From the NCBI RefSeq assembly GCF_019703515.2, contig NC_059346.1, positions 16,089,001-16,153,000 on the forward strand: a DNA stretch of 64,000 bases. The letters run 5' to 3'. Origin of the DNA: Myxocyprinus asiaticus. Its lineage: Eukaryota > Chordata > Actinopteri > Cypriniformes > Catostomidae. Shown piece by piece: positions 45,996 through 58,367 of this stretch. A program made the translations under genes and the position numbers. The notes under the pieces were generated by a model. The model was given only the letters and a program-made list of their open reading frames with translations, was not told where the DNA came from and did no database searches. Positions within the stretch are counted from its first letter, which is position 1. Each line of letters opens with the position of its first letter.

Positions 45996-46292
45996 ACGGT
46001 CCACGCCTCCTCCCTTTCTGGAGCCGCCACTCAAACTGCCGGACCCCGTTCCCTTCCTGGAGCCACCTCCCTAGCCACCGGACCCCACCCCCTTTCTGGA
46101 GCCACTCCGCTGGTCACTGGCTCCAACCTGGTCCCCTGGTGTCATGTATTGTCATGTATTGGACGCCTCTTAAGACTCTTATTTTGAAAGTTCTTCTGTT
46201 TCCCTCCATTGTCTCTATCTTCAGTCCCTTCCTTAATTGTATCCCAGGTGTTCCCCATTTATCTTGTTATCCTTTGTGTGTGTGTGTATATA

Positions 46293-46580
46293 TACATTAC
46301 TGTGCAAAAGCCTTAGGCACATAAGATGTTTCACAAAAACTTTTGTCTTAAGATGGTTATTTTTATCTGCTACTTAAGTGTGTCAATAGGAAATATACAT
46401 TTTATACTCCCAAACATTCCTTTTGCAAATAGAATAGAACAGGAGAACAGGGAGCCCTGCAACAGATGGCATGGCCCTCACAGAGCCCCCCACTGAACAT
46501 CGGGTCAGTCTGGGATTACACGAAGAGACAGAAGTAATTGAGACATCCTACTTTGACTATTTGTCCAGTTCCAAATAAAG
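46293..46580 (+). mobile_element. Tc1-like element remnant (fourth family)
   Basis: 'tactgtgcaaaagccttaggcacataagatgtttcac' is a Tc1-type terminal repeat. Inside, 'ctgaacatcgggtcagtctgggattac...gaagagacagaag' is the remains of the SPDLNIxSVWDYxKRQK glutamate box. The right terminal repeat is missing. Confidence 0.55.
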
Positions 46581-46738
46581 AGATTTTTTTTAAGAAGTAG
46601 GCAAATACAGACATTACAATATGGTTATTAAACATATAATAAAAATTTTACTGGAAAAACATTTTACAATATTGTGATATTATCGTGGTGTAAAATTACT
46701 CGTAGATTTGGTGATTTTGGTCATATCGCCCACCCCTA

Positions 46739-47536
46739 AGCAGTATAATTAATATTACTACTGTTTTGAGTTTTATAAACTGTAATGTGTAGGAACTGCT
46801 TTTGCACAGATGCCAGAATTGCCATTTATTTTTTATTTTTGATAAGAGTCCATCAAGTTAAAAAAAAAAAAAGGAGACATTGAGATACTAAGTACTTTTC
46901 ATTTGTATTGCAGTATTTAAGTATTGAATACAAAATGTATTGGATTATCCAAAAATAGGCATTATCACAAGGTTAACTGATCTATAACCCATTTTTTTTT
47001 ATTATTGAATTTCCAGCAAAAATAAATATTGCGATATACTGTATACCCTGACTGTGACATAAAATTACTCATACTGTGATATAAGAATTTGGTCATGCCA
47101 TCCTCCCCTAATTTGCAGCTACAGTGGGTAAAAATGTGTTTTGGTTCTGTGTGTGCGCGTGTGTGTCCACAGCTGCCTGACAGCCGGACAGTATTCAGTG
47201 TTAAGTGTGTCATATCCCAGGCACGCTGGGAATTATGCAGATTTCAGTGCTTCTTTTACCCAGTGGCCTGCGGCACCTCATTTCCCCGCTCTCTCTCTCT
47301 CTCTCTCTCATCACTGTCTGATTCTTATTCACATACAACAGCCTACCACATGAACTGTGGAGGAGTGTGGTGTGTGTGCAGGAGAGAGTGAGAAAGGGAG
47401 AGCAAAATGAAAAAGAAATCAAGGAACAGTCTGCCAAAAATGTATGCTATTCAGGAAGGGAAAGAATTGTGTCTGACGATGAAGGGAGAGCCATCCTGCA
47501 GATTTAATGAGGACACACTGAGTTAAACTGCAAGGG

Positions 47537-47576
<40 letters not shown>

Positions 47577-47871
47577 AAGTGTAGACAGGTCTTTAAGAGC
47601 ACTTTAAGAGAAAGATGTGGAATTGCCTCATGTTTAAGAAAAGCTTTAAGATTTTAGTGTGCAAAATGGATAGACCAGTAAAAGATAGAAACCTCAAAGG
47701 AGTGAGTGAGAACGAGCGCAAGAGAGAGAGAGAAAAGTATGTTGCTGCAAGCTGTATAATGTAACCCTGTAGCACCAGAGAGACCTTCAGTATCAGCACT
47801 TTCTCACTCTTGAGGTGAACACCAAAAACTGTGTGTGTGTGTGAATCCTGTAGAGCCGAAGGAAAAGGTTA

Positions 47872-47908
<37 letters not shown>

Positions 47909-47929
47909 TGGGTGCGTATGGAGGGTTCC
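46739..47929. other. Intronic DNA with purine-rich tracts
   Basis: Holds a right-end fragment of the 'ggtcatatcgcccaccccta' MITE at about 47000-47105, (CT)n at 47288-47309, and (GA)n tracts at 47535-47570, 47720-47733 and 47877-47906. Frames through these tracts (for example RERERERER) are artefacts. No gene. Confidence 0.7.
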
Positions 47930-48205
47930 CTTCATCTTTCAAGTCTTCAGGCTCAGTTCTGCGTGCTTCATTATATCACCTCCCTATCCACGTTCAAATC
48001 TCATCTCTTCTCCCAATATCTGAGCTCTACATACATTCCTGGTTGATTTTCTTAATTGTCTAGGTTTGTTCTGATGTTCTGTTGAATGTTTGAATGTTCT
48101 GCTGATGTTCTGTTGAATGTTTATTTTTGATGTATTGTACTGACTCATTTGACTTTGTTGTAAAGCGACCTTAAGCATACATAAGGCACTACATGAATAA
48201 AATTC
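47930..48205 (+). mobile_element. L2-like LINE 3' end fragment
   Basis: The frame reads FKSHLFSQYLSSTYIPG, the C-terminus of L2/CR1-like ORF2 proteins. A 3' UTR with 'gttctgttgaatgtttgaatgttctg' tandem wording follows, ending 'ttgtaaagcgaccttaagcatac...aaggcactacatgaataaaat', the typical L2 3' tail. Confidence 0.65.
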
Positions 48206-48404
48206 CTTCTGATATTCAGTTAATTTATGCAAGTGTTTGAAATGACATACTAAATCTCATATTTCTGATGTCTGCAGTCAAACACATTAATAGTAACTTT
48301 TAGAGAATTTAAACTATACAAATTTATTTGCTGTTCTTAAAAGAAGTTATGTCAATGTCACATTTATTTATAAAGCACAATTTAAAGCCAAAGAATTTTT
48401 TTTT

Positions 48405-49015
48405 TTCAGTGATTTGTGACAAAAACTACAATTTTAAAATCAGTTCTAAATCTAACCGGCAACCAGTGAAGAGATGCTAAGATTGGTGTAATGTGTTCAC
48501 ATTTGCGTCGGCCCTTTAACAGTATAGCAGCGGCATGTTGTACCATTTATAAATGTGCCAGGCTTGATGAATTAATCCCAGAACAGATCGAATTACAATA
48601 GTCTAATCTTGAGGAGATAAAAGCATGTATCACTCTTTCAAAGTCTTTAAATGAAAGAAAGGGCTTTATTTTGGTTAGTAGTCTCAAATGGAAAAAGCTC
48701 GATCTGACAACTGAGTTGACTTGTTTTTCCGATTTAAGGCCGCTGTCAAATAAGAAACCCAGGTTCTTCACCCACGATTTAGTATGAGCAGCAAGGGGAC
48801 CTAAATGAAAATTCTGGGTATTGATACCCTCAGTTGGCCCAAACAAAGTTTTGTTTTCATTTAAATGTAAGAAATTCAGGGACTTCCAAGCTTTTACATC
48901 CTTTAAGCAAGCCAATAGGGGTTCAAGTTCATTTTTGTCAGTACGTCTCAAAGGCAAATAAATGTGGGTGTCGTCAGCATAACAGTGGAAGGACACACCA
49001 TGTGTCACACCATTT
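48405..49015 (-). mobile_element. L2-like LINE fragment, RT C-terminal part
   Basis: On the minus strand: SFHCYADDTHIYLPLRRTDK (YADD box), ACLKDVKAWKSLNFLHLNEN, KTLFGPTE, SWVKNLGFLFDSGLKSEKQV and VIHAFISSRLDYCNSICSGI. In another frame near 48540-48420 comes HITPILASLHWLPVRFR. These are the palm end, thumb and C-terminal boxes of L2-type RT. It stops near 48405 without the 3' UTR, in opposite orientation to 47930-48205. It is interrupted by one frameshift. Confidence 0.82.
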
Positions 49016-49133
49016 CTAGGTAACTCTAGGAAAAACTGCTTAACAATATGTGTGTGTGTGTGTGTGTCTGTAATCGCCCGTGTGTGTGTGTGGAGGAATG
49101 TGTATGTGAATTTGTATGTCTGTAAAGTATGCG

Positions 49134-50039
49134 CAGAGTGGCCACAAAAAGTATTTGGATACTTAAAGGAATAGTTAAACCAAAGATGAAAATTCTGTCA
49201 TTGTTTACTCACCATTATGTTGTTCCAAACCCATATGACTTTCTTTCCTCCATGGAACTCAAAAGGAGATATTAAGCAGAATGTGCTCTCATTCTGCCAA
49301 ATATATCATTTTATGTTATATGAAAGAAAGAAAGTCATACAGGTTTGGAACAATATATTGGCGAGTAAATGAAAACAAAATTTTCATTTTAAAAAGGAAT
49401 GATTAACATTGCATTAGATCATAAAATATCAAACCAGTTCACATTTATTTTAAAGATGGCACAGTAACAGTTTTCAAGAAAAAACCTCAGACAAAATAGA
49501 CTTATTTAATTAAACAAAATGATAAAATTAATATAATTATTTGAATACTTTTCGGTTGTCCATAGTTATTTTGATGAACTTTGCTTGGAAATCTTTGTAA
49601 AATTAGGAAATTATTTTTTTACCTTCACTCAAAATCACACTGGGACCAGCTGATTAAAAGTAATGGTTAAATGGATATGAAAATGTTTGTTTTGAGAAAA
49701 GGCCTAGCATAATTTGTTTGCAAAAAGCAACTACATTTAATGTTCTCTAATTTAAAGACATCCAAATATTAAAGCTTAAGTATGCAATTTTTTCAGTGTT
49801 AAATACTTTCTTCCATCCAAGCTTAATATGCATATACAAATAAACGTCAGCCATAAATAGGTGAATTTTAATGAAAACTGTAAACACTGTGTCTCTGTGG
49901 CGCTATGAAAATTCAGAAAGCTGTTTTGAAACCAGTGTTTATGTTTGCAATTCCGTTTGGTGGCACTATTGGTGAAGAAATTACATAAAATACGTCAGCT
50001 TTAGGTGTGGATTATTCCAAATACTTTTTGGTGCCACTG
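49134..50039. mobile_element. Tc1-type non-autonomous element next to an exon
   Basis: The left end 'cagagtggccacaaaaagtatttgga' and the right end (read in reverse) 'cagtggcaccaaaaagtatttgga' form inverted repeats; TA follows the right end at 50040-50041. The interior (about 900 bp) is non-coding, and a fold-back MITE sits just inside the left end. The right end is only 56 bp from the 3' edge of teneurin exon 50096-50250. Confidence 0.7.
49165..49390. repeat. Fold-back MITE, both arms
   Basis: 'aaggaatagttaaaccaaagatgaaaattctgtca...ccaaacccatatgactttctttc' and the inverted arm 'gaaagaaagtcatacaggtttggaac...aaaattttcatttt' surround a short loop with 'attaagcagaatg'. This is the most complete copy of this common cyprinid repeat in the window. 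It is nested in the Tc1-type element. Confidence 0.78.
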
Positions 50040-50095
50040 TAAGTGAATTTCTGAGTGTGTGTGTGTGTGTCTGTGTGTTTGTATGAGATTTTCAC

Positions 50096-50250
50096 CTGGC
50101 TAATGTCCATACGAGAGTCGCAGCTGATCGGCTGGGAGGAGGTGAGTCCGTTTGACCCAATAACAGTTGTTATCACGCCTTTGTCATCAATCTTACGGAT
50201 CGTTGAGCCGTCAACGAAGTAAATGAACCCATGCTTGTCCACCGCAATAC
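50096..50250 (-). CDS. tenm1: Teneurin exon 2 of 7 in window (NHL propeller)
   Basis: This 155-bp exon has acceptor 'gttgtgctgcag' before 50250 and donor GTGAAA after 50096. It completes glycine, then reads IAVDKHGFIYFVDGSTIRKI, DDKGVITTVIGSNGLTSSQP, ISCDSRMDISQ. IAVDKxGxIYFVDxxxIRKxD is a canonical NHL blade. It ends at a full codon, joining [11 protein letters not shown] of the next exon. The residues [21 protein letters not shown], split over this junction, are near-invariant in teneurins. Confidence 0.96.
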
Positions 50251-50837
50251 CTGCAGCACAACAGGACACATATACTGTCAATTCTGTTTCTCTCTTTAGG
50301 ATTTAATGTGTTTTATTAACATAACAAATAACATTACATATGTATTGCCAAAGCAAATGCAGTTCAATGGCATATGGTGAGAAACAACACTATGAAGAAA
50401 GAAAATGTATTTATCTGTTTCTCTCACACATTCAAACAGTATTAAAGTTTGTTCTGTTTGTATCATGTTAAATATATGCAGTTTCTCTTATATATGCAGA
50501 TTTATTCCAATTTACATCAGGCATGCATTGTTCATATTTTCTTTCATTTCATTTGTCTTACTCTGTTCAAATGCCTGCGAATCACTTTGAGCTGCGCAGA
50601 GCAACACCGAGGCTTTAGGTTTAAACTGTGCAGTGCACAAACACACAGTATTACAGTTTCATTAAAAAAGATTAGCAAAAATACACCTCCAGACCACAAG
50701 CAACAGGACACAAACAGGAAGACGAGAAATTGCTGTCACAGAATTTATTGTTCTTTATGATTATTGCTTCTTTTAAAGACGTCTGTTCCGTGCAGTCTGT
50801 GTGGAGCGAAGCAAATGTGAGGCTCTCAAAAGACACA

Positions 50838-50887
<50 letters not shown>

Positions 50888-53800
50888 GAGGTTATGAATG
50901 TCTTTTGCTGTGTGTCGTTTAATGATATTCTTGTCCTCCAGTGGGATTTCACTCTGAATCAGGGAAGGGCTTATATAACCATCTCTCACAGACACATCAT
51001 AGATTGTTATAGCAAATTGCACTGTGTGCATATGTGTGTGTGTTTGTTTGTGGCTTTCTTTTCCCTTCTCTAATTTGCATTCTTAATTCTCTCTCTCTCT
51101 AATGAGAATCACAGAGATAAACAGACACATTGGTCTGTTCTCATTGCGTTGATTTACTGTGAGGGAGATGGACTCACACAATTTTCTATCATCGTGGGTT
51201 TTCCATTGACTTCTATTGTTTTTATACTGAGCTTATGATACACACTGGTCCCCATAATGTGTGCACATATACACAAACACTTAAACTCACTCATATACAC
51301 CCAGAAACGTGAATACACACATGAAATTAAAGGCATAGCCTTGCATACACACATTTGATCTAGCGTCAAATATTAACCAGGGCTCAGGGCAAAAATGCCA
51401 TTGAAAGTGACAACATTCACTGATATATAAAATGTGGGTACAAAAATCCCCCTGTAGTGAATTCATGTTTTGTTTTTGTATTTTAAATCGTTAATCTAAC
51501 ATTTGATAACATTTTAACATTAAAGTCGGGCTCAAAAGTCTGAGACCACATTAAAAATCTGGAATTCAAGATCTAGGATAAAAAAAATAAAAATACAATA
51601 AAATAAAAGCATTGAGATGTAAACTGAATGTAAAAAAAAAAAAAAAAGTTTTTATTATTCATTTTAATATTGGTTTTACTAGTTTCACTAATCAAATAAG
51701 CACATTTGTGACACTGGCCATGTTAAAGCTAAAGTGTGTTACTTAAATGGTCTTATTAGTGGTCTCATTAGTGGCCACATTTGGACCTCACAGAATAGTT
51801 ATAGGTTTAGAATGGGTTTAATGCCTCTGAAGACACTGTAGAGTCAGATTTATGTATTCATTGTCTCAGACACGAGTGCTGTTAAATGTGTAGCTAATAT
51901 AAATGGGAAGTGATTTGAAAACAAGCTATATCAAAATCTACCATAACACAGACTGTACAGAGATGTATAACCTAACATAAGGGCAGTAAATTATTTATCA
52001 TGTATTCAAGCATCGCCTTCATTGTGTTATTATATCTTTGCATTATTTACAGCTACTTGAGTATTTAATAATGATTTGAATTTAGAGTTATCAGCTATAA
52101 TCAGAATGACAATGTTCTGATTTAATGTATTTCAATTAATTTATTCAGTTGAAGTATTTGACATAAATGGACAGTACTCTTTATTTAGTGAGAAAAAAAT
52201 TACCCTTATAAAGGTAAAAATGCCCTCTAAAACTAAATTCCAGGGGACACATTCACTTTTGCCTCTTAATATAAAAGTTAATTTCAGACACTGATGTAAA
52301 CATAAACACTTACTCACACACACTGACAATACTAAAATACTTTCTGCCTCAATAAGCCTGTTTACAACTGCATCTTGTTAAGGGTACTAATTACAAGGCA
52401 TATTACCCACTTAACGAGCATAACAAGCTTAATTATTTATGCTGCTGTTGGAGGAGTATACCCACCTCTGCCCTTCAAAGGGTCCTGAAAACCAACACTG
52501 AGAGACCCCCAGGTCCAAAAAGTCATTTTCTTACTCATCTGCTAAAATGCCAAATGCTAGTTAGAGTTGAGAATGATCAGACGAGCTATAATCCTTACAC
52601 TCACACACACACATATTAAAATTCAAAGGCAGACTACATTAATTTAGACCTCAGAAGCACTTCTCCTCTCTCTGACCCTGCTGGAATGGAGCATATCTAT
52701 CTCTACCTCTTCTCCGTATCTCCATTTGTCTTAAACTCTTGGCTGGCATAAGACCAGACAGAGAGTGCGCTATCATGCAGGGAGCTGTGAATTAATGTCC
52801 CTTTTTTTTCTCCACAACTCTCTCCACACTGAATCCAAGATTTTCTGAATCATGGAGCTGGCTTTGCTCGAATTCTGGTCTCAACTATCTGTACAGCTGA
52901 GACCAACTGTACTGCATACTCCAATGAATCACCAATGAATGGAATAGGAATTTTCGGGGGGAAGAAAATCATAATTTCCATGACAATTTAATGTGAATAG
53001 ACAAGAGGTGTCTGGAGATTTGTGGGTGTACCAAGCTGATGTCATAATAAGCTTTTTATTTAAATACATTTAATATTTAATATACAGTAAACAAAAACAC
53101 TCGAACAAGAAGAGCTATAAAATTAATATAGATAGCATAGCTCAGATAATTTGGTCTTGGAAAAAATGCTTGAGTTCATATATCTCACTTATGATTGTAA
53201 CATAAGCACCATGTTGATATCTCTTCTGAAATTCTAGAGGAGATGTGTGAGATTACCAGGGTTGTCTTCTCTTTAGAGAAAGTCTTAAGCAAAACTCTCT
53301 ATTTGCTCCCCACTGTACTGTAATTTTATTTCCTTAAGCTACTAAAGAGATCTCATTTGTGATTTTTCTTCTCTACGAGATGGAAAGCAACATATTGTCA
53401 AAGAGTGTTGTTGACTGTGTGTGTGTTCCTTTAATGTAAGTATGGATTTGCATCCGAAACCAAATGCAGATGCTCGTTAAACTTCTTTAATGTGAGCTGT
53501 TGACAAGTACACCATAGTTCTGCTATTAGTCATCTAAGGGACAATTCTTTAATCTCAGTATAAAAATGAACTACTCTAATAAGGTCATTACCATGCAGGA
53601 TAACAAAAAATATAATATTTTCCAAACATTTCTCAGAACCCTGTGAGGTTTGGGGTCTGGAAAACCAGAGTTTAAATAAACTGTGAATATTACACCATCA
53701 GGTGATATTTGGACCTAGTTTGAGCTTTACGCTGCACATTCAGAGAGTTATAATACCAGGTATTTAACAGCCCAACAATGCTCAAAATATATGTTTGAAC

Positions 53801-53960
53801 TTATTATTTACAAACACTTAAACAGGGGGTCAGGAATTGGCTGGTTAGCATGACCCTGTTAGCCCCTGCTACACCATATTAAGGCCATTCAAAAATAGCA
53901 GTATTGTCACTAAATAATTTTTTTCCCCAAGCAACATATAAATCGCAAGCATTTCGTTAT
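50251..53960. other. Intronic DNA, no gene
   Basis: Contains a (CA)n microsatellite at 50832-50885 and (TG)n bits near 51030. A possible worn Tc1-type end occurs near 51525-51560 ('ggctcaaaagtctgagaccacatt'), with an A run at 51630-51646. The rest is AT-rich unique-looking intron. I found no additional teneurin exon here. Confidence 0.6.
50832..50885. repeat. (CA)n microsatellite
   Basis: Nearly pure CA dinucleotides over about 54 bp with a single 'cacata' interruption. Confidence 0.95.
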
Positions 53961-53968
53961 GTTACAGT

Positions 53969-55646
53969 TTGGGCTGCCCCTTAATAATTGACCAAACCTT
54001 ACTCAATGATAAGTGTCTTGGTTGACCAAGTTTTGATTGGTTGGTTGGTCGCAGAAAAAAAAAAAAAAACTCCACAGGAAACCGATGAAACCGCTGGTTG
54101 GACACTAGGTGGTACTATGGGGTAATATTTGTTAAGCAGGATTAAGGTTAAGCCTTCACAATAAAGAAAGACACCTTGATTTAAAAATTGTAACTTTATT
54201 TTTTATTTATTTTAACTAAAAATTCAAATGAAACTGGAAAAAAAATTAAGTGCAATTAAAATGTGGCTTTACAACAGTTGTGAAGGGCAACATCTCTCTG
54301 GCAAAGAACCTACTTCATCCGTGCATTCTCTACCGGTCGGGTATTTTGTTGTCCGGGAAAATACATCATGCTTGTGAATACATTCCTTTTGTTCCCTCCT
54401 TCACGATATATATATATATATATATATATATCACATTATCCAATTACATTGGCAACCCCCTGGGCTGAGAGATCGGTGAATATTCTTGCTTCAGAGATTT
54501 TACACTGAAAATGTCATTAATTTATTTAAAAACCGAAAAACTTAAATCAAATACATTTCTAAATTCAAATTGCACTCCAAACGAAACGAAAAAGCAATTA
54601 AAGTAATGATTACCTTCCATTTACCGTCAGGCAAGTATCCGTCTAAACATGCAGGCAGAAAATTACTTACACAAATGAAGACAAAAACAATTAGAAATGT
54701 AAAAATAATAATTATAATGATGATAATAATCACTGAAATATAAATCATGGTTCGAGGAGAACGTGCTTTTGTAATATTTTATGTTTTAATCACAGATGTA
54801 TAGGCTGCAGAGTTGGTCACAATAAACTGCTCTGTGGAAATAAAGTGAACTGAACTCAAAGCACCTCCTAAGCTCAGATGTCTGTGGTCATATGCAGCAC
54901 TCATAGACGATACTGTTCTTGCAAAAAAAATAAAATAAAAAAAAATTCAGAAGACAAACAAAGAGTTAGAACCTTTTACATGCACGTGTTCCACGAGACT
55001 GCATGCCTCCGTACAAACAGCGTGTCATACATGCGCATAGACGGCTTTTCTGTCATCTGTTCTTAATAATATAATAAAGTGTTTCTTAAAGCGCGTGTCT
55101 GTGTGTCTACGGGCAAATTATTTGTAATATTAATTTGATAATAATAATAGCCTAATAATAATAATAATAATTTAATACATTAATGGGAAAACGAGCCAAA
55201 TATCACCTTCACATCGTCAAAGGCATCAGCTATTGGTGATCACTCTGACCATCGTTGATCCCCGAGATCATTGTCTGTCGGCACAACCCTAATGTGCATT
55301 TCTCTCTATAAATTAACAAAATATTCAGACAGTCTCCTTGCTGGTTTTCCCGACACATTCAGAATTATTACCACTTTTGCGATGTTGCTGTGGCTCGCTT
55401 GGTGCGTGCGCTTGTAAAATTTATATTTTAAAGGCTCATTATTATGGTTTAGTATTTCTCTGTCATGTAGAACAGTGTTAGTAATGTTACATATAAAATT
55501 ATTTCTCAGCCCTGGAACTCAAACCATTGTCTGATGCCCCCCAAAATATATATAAGCAATTAAATTAATATCATAACCATGCTGACTAATGGCTTAAACT
55601 AACACTACTAATTGACTAGGAAAATCTTTGGTCGGTGGCAGCCCTA
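53969..55646. mobile_element. hAT-like non-autonomous element with 8-bp target duplication
   Basis: The exact 8-bp direct repeat GTTACAGT flanks the element (53961-53968 and 55647-55654). The ends TTGGGCTGCC... and, in reverse, TAGGGCTGCC... are inverted, and both contain GACCAA a few bases in. The 8-bp duplication and short inverted ends are the signature of hAT transposons. 1678 bp, no transposase frame. Inside are an A run (54056-54069), an (AT)n tract at 54405-54431 and ATT/AAT repeats near 55140-55170. Confidence 0.87.
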
Positions 55647-55654
55647 GTTACAGT

Positions 55655-58367
55655 AGATGTTTTGCCAGTGACAGATTCTTTTGGAGGGCTTTTTAAAGTG
55701 TGACGTGGACTTAAAATTTTCCATGTCTTTTTCTATTGTCGAGTAAACTGTACCAGAACGGAGAGTCCCCGAGGAACTTTAGATTGCGTACTTCCGGGGG
55801 GCCTTGTGCCAGCAGAGCACTGCCATAGAGATGAATGGGGATGGATAACTCTCCAGATATATTATATCTCTTTGCACTTAAAGAGTCAATCCTCCCAGTA
55901 CATTTTCCTGTAATGTCTTGTCAAAATCATACTATTTCCCTTTTGAGAATAAAATAGTTTTTAAAAGAATCTGGGTATTTTTTATGATCTTATTATTCTG
56001 TTTTATTTTGAGTTGTTTACTGGCTCACAGCATGAAGACCAGAGCATTCGGTTGTTGTAGCTAGCTGAAAGCACTAAAGAGATCATAGTCAAGGAAGATG
56101 CTGCCGTGCTGCAAGGATCAATACTGCATCACTCTGAGTTTCTATGTGTATAAAAAGATATTGATTCAAAAACATTCTGTATATTGAGATTAATTGAATC
56201 AACATCGAACAAAAGTCAAGATACACTCTACCACACAGAACTGTCAAGACTCGTATAAGTGACACATATCAAGAAGCACATATCAGTGTTACATGTAATT
56301 TTAGCTAAATTAACAGAAAAATCGTCTCACAGATGTGTTAATGCTTTCATTGCAGTCTATTTGTGTGGATCCCCTCGTGGCCTAAGAACCCAGAAGGTCG
56401 GATTGTAGTTATTGAAGTACTCAGCATTTTGGTCAGAGTCTCTTACAAATAATAGACTTCAGTAAAAACACTTTAACAAAGGGAGAATGAGTATTCTACA
56501 CCCGAGAAACACAATGGATGGCTTTTATCTGTCAGTTTGCTGTAAAAAAAAAAAAACGTCTATGGATCCTGTGTGTAAAAGGCTTAAATCAGTTTTAAAT
56601 GTGATTTACTATTAGACAGTGGTCTGAAACACAGCTTTCGCTTCCTCTTTCTTTGCAGAACAGTCTGAAATCAAAGCGTGAGCACACTCACACACACAAA
56701 CACACACACACACAACATTCCTGCTCTGGGATTCTTTATGAATTCTATCCTCAGGGGTTTACAAGTAAGTGCAGGCTTTTAAATGCGACAGTTGAGTGAG
56801 TGAGTGAGTTTGTGTGGGAGAGCCAGAGAGAAAGAGTGCACAATGAGGCTTGAAGGATACGAGGACTTACGTGCCTGTTAGCCACGCCCCTATCTGTCTA
56901 TCAGGCTGACTGACGGGTTTAAAGAGACAGTGGCAGTGATGGATAAGCAGGACTAATAGCCACTCCACCTATCTTTCCTTTATCTAACTTTTTTCTAGTT
57001 TTCCTTTTCTAGTTTTCAATCCCTCTCTCTGAAAAATGCCACTATTTTTCTCTACCACATCACCTATCTACCTATCGGTCTCATTCTTTTGAGAGATTCT
57101 TTTTGAGGCAATAGAAATGTAAATAATGATTAAACGTATATTTCATTCAATATTTAAAAGTAGTGTATTTTGAAATATAGCTCAGTGTGATTAAAAATTG
57201 ATTATTTGACCCAATTTTTGTGTGTATGTATTTTTATGCTGCACTCACACTAGGCTTTGAGGGTGCACAATTCTTTCAGTCACCACAACGGACAGGAAAT
57301 GATGTCAAAAATAATACATCTCAAATAACAAATATCATTATAATCAGAATGTTAAATATACTGTCTACTGTCTGCTTGAGTGCAACAATTAAAACATGCA
57401 GCTTTGAAATGTGTATTCTTTGTTTTGAACTAAGGGGAATTTTAATCTTTTATTGGTCACACAAAATCGCAGGTGAGAGTTGTACCAAACTTGAACTCAG
57501 TAAATAAAGACCTGAAATTGAAATTATTTAGCAAAATTATTGTTTTCCATCATGTCAAAACACTGGTAAATAAGACTTCGATTTGTCATTCAAGTGCTCG
57601 GAGATCAAGCGCAGTGTCATTTCAGGCAGGTCACGTGAGTAAAGCTTGCAATAAGCAGACGCTCAGCTGATCATGACATCTACCAATACAATTCAGACTC
57701 TTATCAGAGCGGACCTATTTAAGTCCTCCATTTATTAAATGCCTTAGCTGCCTTTCCATTGCATGGATGCAAGCTACACTTAAAACCCTCTTCCGTCCCC
57801 AGCTCCACCTCTTGTATGGCAGCTTTAATTCTTAGTTTTCTCTACATCTGTCTTGTGTTCTGCACGCAAAGACTACAAATTGTTCACCAGTTTGGAATTC
57901 CATTTCCATTCCATTCTCTTGAGTTATCAACTTGACATACAGTATTTGAAGTATTTGAAGGGGGGGTTATTTGCCCAGAACAGAACCATAACGTCAACAC
58001 CAACAGATTGCTTTAACTGTCTATAAGTGAATAAAAGTTTTCATCCAAGTATTCAAGTCAAGTATTCATTTGACGGAAGTGTTCTCACCTGAACTTGTAA
58101 TTACGATATTTCCAACTTCACTTGAAGGCCGCATAACACATAGGAGTAGCGCGTATATGGATTAGTATGGGCTTAAGGTCAGTGGACTATACTTTGAAAT
58201 GCTAGAACTTGGCTTGAACCGTGCATGAGACGTAATGGCAGGTGAAAAAACGACAGCATACCCTAGGATTTAGAAGGCAGCTGCCGATGTAGACAGCAGG
58301 CAGCGAGTCAGCCTACTAGGTTTTGAAGCAGAGCTAGTGTGCATGAGTATGTGTGTTGTACTCTCAC
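55655..58367. other. Intronic DNA, no gene
   Basis: Contains short (CA)n near 56690-56715 and an (A)12 run at 56543-56554. No recognised transposon and no further exon. Frames of 60-95 codons here have no motifs. Confidence 0.55.

Larger units (their letters stand above)
44876..46290 (+). mobile_element. Small LTR retroelement (Gypsy-like leader), non-autonomous
   Basis: The 5' LTR spans 44876-45472 (TGTCA...TGACA). The 3' LTR starts at 46140-46150 with 'tgtcatgtattg' and matches the first LTR through 'gacttttattttgaaag', 'cccaggtgttccccatttat' and 'cttgttatcctttgtgtg', then breaks off in a TG/TA microsatellite near 46290. Between the LTRs are only about 670 bp: a leader beginning 'gaagaaccgaccgac', a short gag-like frame and a proline-rich tandem repeat. 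There is no pol. The size and LTR-leader layout suggest a Gypsy-derived, internally deleted element. Confidence 0.75.
44832..46738. mobile_element. MITE split by an LTR element
   Basis: The left end TTAGGGCTGGGCAATATGAC (44831-44850) and the right end, read in reverse as TTAGGGGTGGGCGATATGAC (46720-46739), are inverted repeats of a common fish MITE. About 44 bp remain on the left and about 150 bp on the right. The middle is occupied by the LTR element at 44876 onward and a Tc1 remnant. Another right-end fragment of the same family lies at 47000-47105. Confidence 0.7.

Noticed and set aside
51520..51650. A further Tc1-like element
   Set aside because: One possible worn terminal repeat only; no partner end or transposase text found, so not called as an element.
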